Shown: positions 42,529 through 54,262, counted from the stretch's first letter. The stretch is 64,000 bases of DNA from Nothopassalora personata (GCA_033816765.1 CM066287.1:3906001-3970000); one strand, 5' to 3'. Notes: generated by a model not told the origin, from the letters alone. Made by a program: numbers and translations.

Positions 42529-45341
42529 AAGAGTAGAATAGGGCCCTTAATAGGCTCTTCGAGCTCGGCCGTGCTATAAGTAACATACGTGTCGTATACG
42601 TGTCCTATACTAACCGTAGTTATAGTTCCTATAGGCTAGAAACATTGACACTACTACGGCCGATAGGGCCTTCTTACTACTAGCCCTACGGGGCGAGTAT
42701 AATAAGGAGGATAATAAGGAGGATAATAACGAGTAATCGCGCGCTCCGCGTATGTTAGCCGCCTACTACGCGCCTATGTTCTATCTATATAGCGCCGTAG
42801 TACGCCTATAAAAGTTTATTTTTAAAGTAAATACTCTTCTCTCTACTCTTCTCTCTCCTTACCTCCCTCTCTAATGTTATTACTGTCGGGGGTATTTACT
42901 CGACTAAGTAAGCGAGCCTTTTAGTCCGATAGAAGACACTATAGGTTAGTGTCTTCTATACTAGTTATAGCTAAGTTTACTATCGGGGGTTGAGGTCCTT
43001 ATATCTAGCTACCGAAGGGTTAAGGTCTAAATGCATAACCTATACCCTTATTTTAGCGCCTTATACTACCTTCGTAGGTACCTTATATTCGACTACTATA
43101 CGCGTAGTCTTCGCGGATCCTTCCGCCGGCTTATACCGTCTTCGCTAACGCCTTATATTCGGCTACTATACGCGTAGCATTCGCGAGTCCTTATACTAGC
43201 TCCTAGCTATTATACTCTTCTAGCTAGCCCTTCTATCGAACTAGGTACTACACTTTGCCCTTATGCTTACGCTTTCCTAGTACTGCCTCTACTTTATATT
43301 CCCCGTCCTTATTAGCGAGGGCTATAGTACCTCTATCCTTCTCGCTACCCGCGTACGGCTCGAGGAGGGATATATAGAATATATTATGAATTCTTAAGTC
43401 GGCTAGTAGTACTAGGCGGTACGCCTACGAACCGATAGCGTCGATAATGCGGTACGGTCTAATAAACTTCGGACCTATCTTCTTCTTCGGTAATGCTAAC
43501 CTTAGGTTCTTCGTAGATAATAAGACTATATCGCCTACGCGATAGCTCTTAGCCTTATAAGTCTTATTATAGTAGCGAGTCTAATCGGCTACTACGATTT
43601 CCTAACGCTTCGTAAGCGTAGCGCGCATCTCTCGTATACGGTTAACTAAGTCTACCGCTACTAGTACCTCCCCTTCCCGGATCTCGCCTCGAGATCCTAT
43701 TAGTATTAGGGTAATCTTAGGTCTCTAACTATGCGCTATCTCGAATAGGCTTATACGTAGCGTAGGGTAGACGCTATTATTATATACGAATTTAGTAATA
43801 GCTAGCTACTTAGCCTACTCTATCTAGTTCTCGCTACAGTAATAACGAAGGTACTATTTAAAGGTTTAGTTTACCCTCTTAGTCTAACCGTTAGTCTAAG
43901 GGTAGAAAGCTATAGATAGCTTACGCTTTACCTACGCCTCGAAGTAGAAGTTACTCTAGAACTTACTCGTAAACACTAACCCGCGGTTACTTACTATACC
44001 CGCTAGTATACTATAATACCGCACGACTTCGTCTCGTAAGATCCTCGTAAGCTCCGCCGCTATATATGTCTTAGTCGTAGGAATGTATAAGTTTATTTTA
44101 GAGTAGCGGTCGACGATTACTAGGATCGTATTATATACGCATTCTCCTCGCTTACTTAGCAGTAGGTCCGTAATAAAATCTATAGTAATTTCCTACTATA
44201 GACCGTCTAGCCTAGGCAGTAGCTATAGCTCGCCGTAGGGTCGATAGCGCCTCGCCTTCGAGGTCTAATAAGCCCTATAGTTTCTAATATACTCCCTTAT
44301 ATCCTTACTAAGTAATTCCTACTAGTAATAACGTCGTAGTAGCTCTTTAGTCTTTACCTTACTAAAGTGCCCTACTAGTAGATCGTTATAATGTATATAG
44401 AGTAGCTATACTCTTACTATATAGTCTTCGGGTACTATAATCGCGTTCCTACGATAGACTAACCCGTCTTTTATATACTAGTCCTTAGCGTCCCCTTTAC
44501 TAGGCGCCTACGATAAGTATACGACGTACCTATCGTCTCTCCCCTATATAATTTTTATTAGTAGTATAAGTAGTTTACCTAGGCCGCCCTACATTATTAT
44601 AGCGTACACTCTTACTAGTAGCGATCGGGTCCCCTACGGCTCGTAGGCTCCTACTACTATTATCGTCGCCTTATCCTACATCTTCTCGTAGGTAGCGGTT
44701 ACGCCTTTTACTATAGGCTCGTCCTCTCTTAATAGGGATTCCTTCTAGAAAGATAGCTTACTTTATAGCGTAGGAAGTAAGTTTAACGTCTACTACGCTA
44801 CGCGTACGTAGTTACTACGTCGCGATAGCGTATCGGCTAGGTTACTCTTCCCCGACCTATACTCTACTACGAAGTCGAAAGGTTATAGAAACGTCGCCTA
44901 TCGAGCTTACCTCCCGTTTAGCTACTTTACTATTATAAAACCCTATAGGTTCGTATAGTCGACTAGTACCTAAACCGTATACGATGCGCCTTCGAGGTAC
45001 GGTCGCTAATACTTAAATGCCTCTACTACTACTAGTAGCTCTTAGTTATAGGTCTTATAATTGCACTCGGTAGGTATTATCTTACGACAATAGAAGGTAA
45101 TTAGATGCTACTTAGTCCTAAATAGCTAAGAGATAATGCCTATAATCGTAAAACCTAAGGCATCCGTCTTAACCCTCGTACGTAACGAAGGATCGAAGTA
45201 CCTTAGGATAGGTGCTCCGAGGAACCTAGCTTTTAGCCGTTAGAACGCTTACTCCTCGTAAGCGGACTATATAAGAGGCCCTTACTTCTTACTATTCTTA
45301 CATCCCTTTAGTAGGTCTATTAATAGCTTCGTAATCCTCGA
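42529..45341 (-). pseudogene. Gyp-B copy 1: RNase H to chromodomain portion
   Basis: Minus-strand relic lying between the Gyp-D and A2 insertions. At the A2 border, reading continues across the GTACC duplication: FLGFYNFYRRFIEGYS on one side joins ITKLLIDLLKG on the other. Integrase-type sequence lies around 43.4-44.4 kb. A chromodomain relic (KVQYLVRWKGW with TAG read as Gln/Trp) is at about 43.30-43.15 kb. RIP stops throughout. Confidence 0.75.
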
Positions 45342-45346
45342 GTACC

Positions 45347-45809
45347 TATTACGGGTTAGATTAAGCTAATGCTTAGCAACCAATTAGAGCCTCTATAGTT
45401 AAGTAGGCGCTACTACAGCTAAAAAGATATAGCTACCGTAGAGTGATCTATTGCTCTACGAGACCTATAGGACAGATCAATAGATTAGAATAGAGTACGA
45501 TAGTAACTAATCTATTGCTCTATATAATCTATAAAGTAGATTAATAGATCGGAGCAGATTAATAATAATTTCCTTTATATTTAGAAACGCTAAGAATCCC
45601 TTATGGTTTCGAGGCGTTTAACTCACTGTTTAATATTACTGTTTAGAATACACTATAACCTAACCTCTACCTTACTACTACTTAGTCTTTATAAGATAAG
45701 ACAGCTACTACTTCATTACTCTCCCTCGACTTCCCATCGGCCCGAGAATAAACCCGATTAAGCTTATCTTCTTAACTTGTGATATTATTAGGTTATACTA
45801 AACCTAATA
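45347..45809 (+). repeat. Gyp-A copy 2 5' LTR
   Basis: 463 bp, starting TATTACGGGTTAG (TGTTACGGG in the 3' LTR) and ending CTAATA. Its 3' half matches the LTRs of copies 1 and 3, but the first ~200 bp are unrelated to theirs. Confidence 0.9.
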
Positions 45810-45951
45810 GCTTTAAACGCCCTCTACGGTAGGAGACCGATAGAGTGAACGGGGAACACCCGCCCCTAGTAAAGCAAGTAGAGCCCGACGACCTTAGACC
45901 GCAAACGATACTATTAATGCCTTAGCTACTTATATAGGCAACGACACCCTT

Positions 45952-47050
45952 AAGGTTAATAAGCTAGAATACTACTATAGCGACCGAGACAAATTCGACA
46001 CTTAGGTCTCTTAGATAGATATGTACTTCTTATTTAACTCTATGCCTAAGAACCTTAAGCCTGTCTTTACTACTACCTTCTTAAGAGGACGAGCATAGCA
46101 TTGGGTTAAACTGTTCCTTAGGAAATACCTAGACAGTAACGGAGAAGACAATACCGACGGAATCTTTAGGTTATACAACTATCTTAAGTATGCTATAAAG
46201 AGCGTCTTTAGTGTCTCTAATGAGATTGCTACTGCCGTTCGTGTTATTTAGTATTTAACCTAGAAGACATCTACTGCCAAATATGCTACTAAATTCTAGG
46301 AATACGCGCAACTTACCGATTAGGACGACGAAGTACTTTAAGTTATGTACCGAAGAGGACTAAAGGAGCATGTTAAGGACGAGTTAATAAGGGACGGTCG
46401 GAAGATCGATAGCTTAGGCGACCTCGTTAGAGTTACGATTAATCTTAACGATAAGCTCTACGAGAGAGCTATAGAACGACGATACGACTCTAAGGTATCC
46501 GGAAAAGCTAGATACACACTAGGCTACGACAACCGTAATAGAGGCTTCTACGACAACTATAACAATAAGCCTAGGGATAAACCGTACTACGGACTATAGC
46601 TAATAGAACTCGACGTTACCGAGAAAGGTCGTAAGATTAGGAACAGCAACGGGAATAGAGCATCCCGGAGTTCGAAAGAAACACAAACTTACTACGGATG
46701 TAGTAAACCTAGCTACCTAGTAAGGGACTGCCGCGGAAAGAATATAGTACGCCGCGAACAGTTTAACATAATGCAACCCCGAACTAGTAAATCTAAGAGT
46801 AGCGTTAGATCTTAAGGAGATACCGACTATACTTGGAGAGTAGGGGAGAGAGCTAGTAAAAGAAGCACGACGCCTCTCCTAGACCCCTTAGAAGGACAAG
46901 GAGGATACTATAGGTAGTAAATGGTGGTTATTCCACTTAATGCAAAGAACTAACTACGACAGTTTAATATAATAATATAAAGAGTCGACTACGAGATCGA
47001 ATCCGAATCTCGAAATAGTTATAGAAGCCTTTACTAGCGATTCTGTTACT
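45952..47050 (+). pseudogene. Gyp-A copy 2 gag relic
   Basis: Plus-strand gag with the stretch 46345-46599 still open (MYRRGLKEHVKDELIRDGRK). The zinc knuckle near 46690-46730 has decayed: YYGCSKPSYLVRDC, with the first Cys and the His both turned to Tyr, a typical RIP outcome. In copy 3 other positions of the same motif are hit. Confidence 0.85.
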
Positions 47051-47888
47051 AAGACTCGTGTTAAGTTTACTACGCCGCGAAGTTAGGCGTAGGGTATTAG
47101 CCTTAATAACCGAGAGGAACCCTAGGAGCGACGTATAGGCAAAACGCCACGCTCCGAGAAGTAGACATCGACGAGTCCTACTTTAATAACGATAAAAGCG
47201 ACAAAGAAAACCAAGACCTAGGATAGAACGGATTATAGTTACCGGAACCATAGGAAGAAAATCAAGAAACCACCGGGCTAGATACTATCGAAGAAGATTA
47301 GGATCCGGAAGAATTAAGCGAAGAAGATTCCTCCGAAGGAGAAGAGAGCGATACTAACGACGACAACGAATAACTTACCTTCACGGTAGATGCACCTAAG
47401 AAACTGTACGACATAATCGTCTACCTATAAAGAAGGCACGAGGAATTCCTACCTAAAATAGGCGGACGAAGGATGCTACATTCTATTAAGTTTAATAAGA
47501 CACTCGACACCCTACGAGGCATAGCCTAGGGATACCTACTTATGGAAACAACCGAGAATCTAGTAACCGCTGTTATAGAACAACTACCGATAGGGAGCCA
47601 AATAATAGGAACCGGATATCTTATACCGTTAGGAACATTTATATCGAATAAATTACGTAACGTAGTACAATACGCACGCGTACTCTACTTAGAAACGTAG
47701 AAGATCTAGGAACGTTACCGAATGTAGGTGTAGATATAGAAAGGCTCGCGCTAGGTTTAAGCGGAGGCCTCGAGACACGAAGCACGACGTTCTATATACG
47801 AATAGGGAAAAGGATCAACTCCCTAGGAATAAGCGACTAAAGGGAGTTATGCAATATAAAAAAGGCTTAAGCATTACTAACGACAATA

Positions 47889-48098
47889 GTGTTTCGAACT
47901 AAGATTATCGTTAACGGGCATAAGATAGATGCTATAATAGATTCCGGAGCAAGCGGGAACTTTACCTCCGAATCATTTATTACAAGACATAGGATCGCTA
48001 CCTATAAGAAGAAAGAGGGTTATAAATTAATCGCGGTAGACGGATTATCCTTACCTAGTGTAGAGCGCGAGACGATACCGCTACCACTTGCTATCTAA
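47889..48098 (+). pseudogene. Gyp-A copy 2 aspartic protease relic
   Basis: A 69-codon open stretch with the retropepsin motif IIDSGASGNF, so the catalytic DSGA is preserved here by chance. It is embedded in stop-rich pol sequence. Confidence 0.85.
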
Positions 48099-48599
48099 CG
48101 GTACTACGAGGAGATTATCTTAGATGTTACTAATATAGCTAGTTATAACATCGTACTAGGTATGTCTTAGTTAAGAAAGTACAATCTAGTAATTAACTAG
48201 AGAAGAGGAGTACTTACATTTAGGGAATGCAACTACGTTATCGACATTTAGCCTACGTAGCGGTAGCGTTCGCTAGTAGATAAGGTAAAGAGACAGCTAA
48301 ATAGGATACAGCTTACGCCGACTAGAAGGATAGAAGAACTACCTTCGACCGGGATAGACACTAGCGTAGGGCCGCCGGGTTACGAAGTTACTAGAAGTAA
48401 TAGAAGTAACGCATTATCGAAGGATACTAACATCTTAGAGTTGAGTATTCCTAAGGAGTATCGCAAGTAGTCGCGACTCTTTAAAGAGGAAAGAGGTAAG
48501 GATGCCTTACCTAAGTACTAACTATAGGATCATAAGATAAACATTTAGCTAGGGAAAGAGCCTCTATAGGGACCCCTATATTAAATGTCTAAGAAAGAG

Positions 48600-50850
48600 C
48601 TATAGACCCTACGAGGATAGCTAAAGGAGAAGCTAGCTAAAGGATAGATAAGAAGATCCACCTTAAGCGTAGGAACTCTATACATGTTCGTTCTAAAAGC
48701 AAACGGGAAGTTACGACTCATATAGAACTATAGGAAGTTAAACGAGATTACGATTAAGAACCGATACCCGCTACCTAACATTAAAGAAGCATAAGATAGA
48801 TTAACCGGATTAGACTAGTATACGAAGATTAACCTACGAGATGCCTTCTACGCTATACGGATAGTAGAAGGAGAAGAATAGAAAACCGCTTTTAGAATAA
48901 GATACGGACTTTACGAATTTTTAGTTATGCTAATGGGATTGACTAACGCACCCGTATCCTATTAGGACCTTGTTAATAAGACACTTAGAGACCTACTCGA
49001 TGTATGCGTTATCGCTTATATAGACGACATATTAGTCTACACGAAAGAATCTCTTTAGAATCATATAAAACAGGTCTAGGACGTATTCGAACGACTTACG
49101 CGTTTAGGATTTAAGACAGCACCCGAGAAATGCGAATTCTATAAGAAAGAAGTTAAATTCTTAGGCTTCATGATTAGTACTATAGGGATAACGATCGACC
49201 CTACGAAGACACAGTCAATTAGAGAATAGCTAGAACTAAAAACAGTTAAGGACGTACAATCATTCCTTAGACTAGCGAACTATAACCGGAAATTTATTAA
49301 GGACTACGTAAAGATAGCGGCACTAATAACGATACTTACGAGAAAGGACGCCACCTAGAAATAGGGAAAGAAATAAATTAAAGCGTTTAAGAGACTTAAG
49401 GAACAATGCGCTTTAGCCCCTATGCTTCGACTATTCGATAGTAGTAAGGAAGTCTACATCGAGACCGATACGTCTAATATAGCAATAGGCGCGTGTCTAA
49501 CATAGACACACGATAGGTAAAGACACCTAGTAGCCTATTACTCCCGGAAAATGACTATAGCGGAACAGAACTACGACATCTATAATAAAGAGCTTCTAGC
49601 TATTGTTACTACTATGTAGCATTAGAGAGTATACGTCGAGGGCCTACCGAAGTTAACGATTCTTTCTAACTATAAGAATCTTACGTACTTCACGACGACG
49701 AAAGAACTTACCCGAAGGTAAGCCCGCTAGTCGGAGCTGCTAGGACAATACAAGTTCGAAATTAAATATACTCTAGGAAGAGAGAACGGCCGCGCCGACG
49801 CGCTAAGCCGAAGAAGCGACTACATAGAAGGAAAAGAATCAGTACAACATAAAATATTAAAGACAAACCCCGACGGAAGTCTTAGTGTAAACACGAGAGA
49901 ATTTAATAATATCGTACGGATTCTAGGCGACAAGGACGAACAATTCCCTATATCGTAAGGGAAATACTAAGTACCGAAGGATCGAGAAGAAGAATGTATA
50001 CGACAACATCACGACGGACTAACTTATAGACACCCTAGAACTTTAAAGACAATAGACCTAATATAACGTAGCTTCTCATTCCTATAGATAAGGCTTAAGG
50101 TGTTACGCTACATTAAACAATGCGTACATTACTAATAAAACAAGGCTACGAGACATACAAAATACGGTTACCTACAGTTTAGGACGCTACCGATAAAACC
50201 ATAGGACGAAGTTATAATGGACTTTATTACGAAACTCCCACCGTTAAAGGATTAAGTTACGAAATAACTATACGACATGATACTAGTTATGGTTAATAGA
50301 CTCACGAAATACGCACACTTCATTCCTACATCGGAAACGTACAATGTAGAGTAGCTCGGATACCTCGTACTAGATAGACTTATCCGATACTACGGATTCC
50401 CCTAAGCGTTTATAACGGACAGAGACAAGCTATTTACATCAAACTACTAGAAGACGCTTATAGGAATAATCGGAATTAAACATAAGCTATTAATAGCATA
50501 TTATCCGGAAACAGACGGATAAACCGAAAGGATAAATTAAACGCTAGAATAATACCTACGACACTACATTAACTATACATAAGACAACTAGGTTTCATTA
50601 CTACTAATAGCGTAGATTGTACTAAACAACTACAAATTAGAGACAACTTTAACGACACCATTCTATATAAACTTTAGTAAAGATCCTAACCTATTTGGAA
50701 CACCTAGATCCTACCTATAAGCCGAAAGGGTAATCGTAACAACGGATACTCTTAAGGAAGTGTATAAAGAAACACGCAAGGCGATCGAAGATGCATAACG
50801 AAAACTGTCTTAATAACGGCAAGACACGAGAAAAATAGCACCTCTACTAG
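48600..50850 (+). pseudogene. Gyp-A copy 2 RT, RNase H and integrase relic
   Basis: Reverse transcriptase about 48.6-49.2 kb, with the active site YIDDILVY at 49017-49040. RNase H about 49.43-49.85 kb ([18 protein letters not shown]). Integrase about 49.95-50.7 kb, including a TDRDKLFTS-type second Asp region near 50415. Many in-frame TAG and TAA. The relic is interrupted by element C at 50861. Confidence 0.85.
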
Positions 50851-50860
50851 AAGAGGGGGA

Positions 50861-51201
50861 TGTTAGGAACCGCTGTACGTTATCACAACTCGGGCTTGGA
50901 TCTTTGCAGGGATGTCTCAATCAGTTATGAAGGTAGTGGTTCCAAACAGTATATGGTGTATACTTAAAATGAGTTGAGCACGAGGCTCCTATCTACTTGT
51001 AAAGGAGCGTCGTCTATATAGTGCCATGTCTTGGCGTGACTGATCCTGCTTCCTTGCTCTCTTGCTCTCTTGCTCTCTTGCTCTCTTGCTCTCTTGCTCT
51101 CTTGCTCTCTCCGAGAGAGCACACTGCATATCGAGTGCTTCCGCTAGCTTGTTCGCTGTTGATTGGCCCGGAGTCATAGCCCCCCCGCACGACCCGTAAC
51201 A
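50861..51201 (-). repeat. Element C 3' LTR (left)
   Basis: 341 bp with about 7 units of the 8-bp repeat TTGCTCTC at 51054-51110. On the minus strand the neighbouring internal sequence AAGAAGGGGATGG is a polypurine tract. Confidence 0.92.
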
Positions 51202-51273
51202 CCATCCCCTTCTTAGTCTAGCTTCGCCCCAAAGCTTATAGCCTCTTCAAACTCGAAACTTCGTAAGGCAACG

Positions 51274-51921
51274 ATGTCGTCTCTTCCGCCAACACGTCGT
51301 CGCAAACCAAAAGTCTCATCCACACTTCGCCGTCTGGACCTTTATACCGATATCGAAACAAACGGTATTGAAATGGCGCCCTGTTCTTTCTGCAAGTCCG
51401 TCGCCGTCGCACCCGGCGAAGTTCGTCCCCGCTGCGTCGTCGGTCCTCGCTCGTCGAAGTGTTCTGAATGCATCAAGCACAACCGGAAATCTTGCGACGT
51501 GTCTCTCGCCTTCTCCCAGTGGGAGAAACTTCGGAGCGCGAGGGAGGCGCTGCGTCGTGACATTGAGTCGTTAGAGGAGGAAGAGGTGGAAATCCTGCAA
51601 CGATTGTCTCGCGACCAGCAGGCGTTATCCGAGAGGAGAATGAAGAAGATCCGCCTCAGGAAACAGCTGCGTCTCGCCGAGAACCGCGTTGACGGTGCCA
51701 CTGCCTTGGCACTCGAGGAACTGGAGTCCGAGGATCCTGCTCCCGAGTCTGTTCTTCCTTTCTCCGTCCCCTCCGGCATAGAGGTGCCGGATCATTCCTT
51801 CTTCCACGGCATTCTCGAAATGCCCCTGGACCACTGGAGTACGATAACGGGTCTCCCTCTCGACGATCCGTTAAAGGGTCTCTTCTCTCCCGAGCCTTCA
51901 CACCAAGAGTCCGCGGTGTGA
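51274..51921 (+). CDS. Antisense Cys-rich coiled-coil ORF of element C, function unknown
   Basis: 215-residue intact ORF on the strand opposite to gag, starting 73 bp inside the 3' LTR. I do not recognise a named family. Residues about 37-75 form a cysteine cluster: CSFCK, then RPRCVV, KCSECIK and SCDV, spacing C-X2-C...C-X8-C-X2-C-X8-C, suggesting metal binding. It is followed by WEKLRSAREALRRDIESLEE and a predicted coiled coil to about residue 140 (EVEILQRLSRDQQALSE). The C-terminal third is acidic with Pro and Trp. A RIP-decayed homologue sits in the same place (antisense, just inside the 3' LTR) in Gyp-A copy 2. Conserved position in two element families implies selection, perhaps as a nucleic-acid-binding or regulatory protein; that is inference. 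The codon pattern resembles the intact gag, with no RIP. Confidence 0.8.
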   Translation: MSSLPPTRRRKPKVSSTLRRLDLYTDIETNGIEMAPCSFCKSVAVAPGEVRPRCVVGPRSSKCSECIKHNRKSCDVSLAFSQWEKLRSAREALRRDIESLEEEEVEILQRLSRDQQALSERRMKKIRLRKQLRLAENRVDGATALALEELESEDPAPESVLPFSVPSGIEVPDHSFFHGILEMPLDHWSTITGLPLDDPLKGLFSPEPSHQESAV

Positions 51922-51947
51922 GGCCGTTATTCGTCAGATTGTTTCTG

Positions 51948-52946
51948 CTAGGCAGATTTCGAGAAGAAGTTCTCGCATTCCTGGTATGTATTCTCTTCGC
52001 GAATCATTGCGTTGAACTCGCGGCTAACCATGTTCTTTTTCTTGCAGTTCCTTGCAAAATGGCCTTGCTCGCCACATACGTAGCAGGTGGAACCTTTGCT
52101 CTTCAGCCCCCTTCCTGTCCTACGTTCCGTTACGTCCAATTCCATTGGGTCTCCGTAACCATTAGGGTCCTGACTTCTGGCCTTGAAGCCCCCTCTTCCG
52201 CCCGCGGCGGGTCTCTGGTATCCAGGCTGTACGTGTCGGTCGTACCTCAACTCCTGGAGCCTTTCGTCGATCTCCTTTGCTGCCTTGATCATCGCCCCTA
52301 GCGTAACGACGCTGGCGTTTCGGGATAGTTCGGCTTTGACGTTGTCTTTCAGCCCGAGGTAGAACTGCGATCGCAATGCTGCGTCGTTCCATTCCAGGTC
52401 GGCGGCATATCCTTGGAATTCTGAGGCGTACAGCGCTACAGAAGTAGTCTGTCGAAGTTGTCGGATATGTCGGTCGGCGTATACCTCCTCATTTGGTATC
52501 CCGTATAGATCATCGAGTTTCGTCTCAAACTCGTCGTAGTCGTGGAAAATTTTTCGAGTTTCCGTTTTCGGTGTTTCTCCCTCGCCCTGGTTGTGTAGCC
52601 AGTCCTTGAGGTATGGTCGGAATCCTCTAGCTGCTTTTCCTCGTAGGAAGGATGCGGCGTACAAGACCTTGCTGGCCTCGCCTTGAAACTGGTGTGCGTT
52701 GAAGTGAAGGTACAACTGAACCTGCAGTTGAAAAGCCTCCAGTTTGTCCTTGGTCCCGTCGAACGTCTCCGGCGTAGACACCTTAGGTGCACGGTGGTGG
52801 TCCAATGGGTTCAGCATACCCATAGGAGTGTTGTTGTTCTTGCTGCTTCCTGTAATCGACATTTCGCTCATTCGTTCCGTGATGCCAGTTGACTGTGGCT
52901 GTTGTCGTGACGGACTCCGGGTAGCGTCTCTCCCAGACATATGCAA
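51948..52946 (-). CDS. Element C Gag
   Basis: 332-residue intact Gag-like protein on the minus strand. The retrotransposon gag core is at residues about 55-215 (TFDGTKDKLEAFQLQVQLYL, KVLYAASFLRGKAARGF, YASEFQGYAADLEW, LRSQFYLGLKDNVKAEL). An RGG-like basic linker (RPAAGGRGGFKAR) and one classical CCHC zinc knuckle (CYVCGEQGHFARNC) follow at about 287-300. The ORF then ends without pol. The start codon lies 27 nt inside the right LTR. This is enough to bind and package RNA, but reverse transcription and integration must come from an autonomous relative. Confidence 0.92.
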   Translation of the reverse strand: MHMSGRDATRSPSRQQPQSTGITERMSEMSITGSSKNNNTPMGMLNPLDHHRAPKVSTPETFDGTKDKLEAFQLQVQLYLHFNAHQFQGEASKVLYAASFLRGKAARGFRPYLKDWLHNQGEGETPKTETRKIFHDYDEFETKLDDLYGIPNEEVYADRHIRQLRQTTSVALYASEFQGYAADLEWNDAALRSQFYLGLKDNVKAELSRNASVVTLGAMIKAAKEIDERLQELRYDRHVQPGYQRPAAGGRGGFKARSQDPNGYGDPMELDVTERRTGRGLKSKGSTCYVCGEQGHFARNCKKKNMVSREFNAMIREENTYQECENFFSKSA

Positions 52947-52972
52947 AGGGCCCTGGTGGTGGTGCTCAAAGT

Positions 52973-53361
52973 TGTTAGGAACCGCTGTACGTTATCACAA
53001 CTCGGGCTTGGATCTTTGCAGGGATGTCTCAATCAGTTATGAAGGTAGTGGTTCCAAACAGTATATGGTGTATACTTAAAATGAGTTGAGCACGAGGCTC
53101 CTATCTACTTGTAAAGGAGCGTCGTCTATATAGTGCCATGTCTTGGCGTGACTGATCCTGCTTCCTTGCTCTCTTGCTCTCTTGCTCTCTTGCTCTCTTG
53201 CTCTCTTGCTCTCTTGCTCTCTTGCTCTCTTGCTCTCTTGCTCTCTTGCTCTCTTGCTCTCTTGCTCTCTCCGAGAGAGCACACTGCATATCGAGTGCTT
53301 CCGCTAGCTTGTTCGCTGTTGATTGGCCCGGAGTCATAGCCCCCCCGCACGACCCGTAACA
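52973..53361 (-). repeat. Element C 5' LTR (right)
   Basis: 389 bp; identical by eye to the left LTR except for about 13 instead of 7 units of the 8-bp repeat (53166-53270), which accounts exactly for the 48-bp difference. It carries TATATAG on the minus strand near 53126-53132. Confidence 0.92.
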
Positions 53362-53366
53362 GGGGA

Positions 53367-53860
53367 TAAGGTCTATCTCCTTACAAAAAACCTAAGAATA
53401 AGAAGATAGACTAAGAAACTAGATTACGTTAAGGTCGGACCATTTTTTATCGATAAAGTCATAGGACTAGTTAACTACCGCCTACGACTACTACTAGACG
53501 TAAAGATCCACCTAGTCTCCCACATCTCTAAGTTAGAACCCGTAGACGCTAAAACACCCTACTAGGAAAGCTTCTATTTCGAGCTAGAAGTAGAAAACGA
53601 ATTCGAAGTTAAAAAAATTCTAGATAAGAAAGGTTAGCGATACCTTGTTAAATAGAAAGGATACGACGAGTTAGAAAATACCTAGGAACTAGAAAGAAAC
53701 CTTAAGAACTACCGGCTACTTCTAATAGAGTATTTCTAGCGCCGGAAGAACCTCGAAGAGAAGGAGGGCCATACAACTAGAAATCGGAGGAGACATTATA
53801 ACCTTAGTCGATAAGAAGATTCTAAGTGTTAGGAGCTAGGTAGAAGTCCGCTAACTCCTC
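53367..53860 (+). pseudogene. Gyp-A copy 2 integrase C-terminus and chromodomain relic
   Basis: Plus-strand continuation of the pol relic after element C. It encodes a GPY/F-like VGPFFIDKVIG near 53425, then VSHISKLEPV and a chromodomain (VKKILDKKGWRYLVKWKGY with TAG read as Trp/Lys-context) around 53600-53700. This marks Gyp-A as a chromovirus. Confidence 0.8.
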
Positions 53861-54262
53861 CTACTCTAGCCCTAATAGGTTTGCCGACTCTACGGCAATA
53901 GCCTCGTTAGCTCTCTAATCCACGAGCTCTATCTACCTACGTAACCGTTCCTCCTTCGTATACGCAGTATTTAGGGCCTCGCGAGTACGCTCTTAAGCCT
54001 CGCGGGCTTCCTTTATCTACTGCTATAGTTTTTTCTTTTTACTAATAAGGCGATTAAACTCGGAACGCGACACCTTTACATTATAACGGATGTTTCGACG
54101 AACACACTTATTGCACCGCCCCAATAACACGTGTACCTTACACACCCGCGAATGCGCCCGACAATTGGAATAGGACCGTACTATTATTTCTCCGAAATTG
54201 TCGATAGTTTCGGCTAACTTAAGACAACGAGAGGTACTCGAGGAAGAAGGAGCCTTTAGCAT
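53861..54262 (-). pseudogene. Gyp-A copy 2: antisense Cys-rich coiled-coil ORF, RIP-decayed
   Basis: It begins at ATG 54262 on the minus strand, 95 bp inside the 3' LTR, and is open to 54023. After a TAG at 54020 it continues with a helical stretch (EAREA, ERTREALNTAYEGG) broken by stops. The Cys region YSNCRAHSRVCKVHVLLGRC, then NKCVRR and NVKVSRSEFNRL, aligns with CSFCK / RCVV / KCSECIK / CDVSLAFSQWEKL of element C. Two Cys appear as Tyr, the change RIP makes. Same placement and orientation as in element C. Confidence 0.7.

Larger units (their letters stand above)
50861..53361 (-). mobile_element. Element C: young non-autonomous, gag-only LTR retrotransposon
   Basis: 2501 bp with LTRs 50861-51201 (341 bp) and 52973-53361 (389 bp), TG..CA ends and a perfect target duplication GGGGA (50856-50860, 53362-53366). 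The sense strand is minus: gag starts 27 nt inside the right LTR. There is no protease, RT or integrase. A second ORF runs antisense from the other LTR and converges on gag with a 26-bp gap. Apart from the repeat number the LTRs look identical and RIP-free, so insertion is recent. Mobility would need enzymes in trans. Confidence 0.92.

Noticed and set aside
51054..51110. Regularly repeated short unit resembling an array
   Set aside because: Contiguous 8-bp repeats without spacers in a eukaryotic LTR; a microsatellite, not CRISPR.
53076..53359. ORFs in element C LTRs encoding SKRAREQE-type repeats (also 50989-51205)
   Set aside because: They are produced by the 8-bp tandem repeat, which is open in several frames on both strands; low complexity, not genes.
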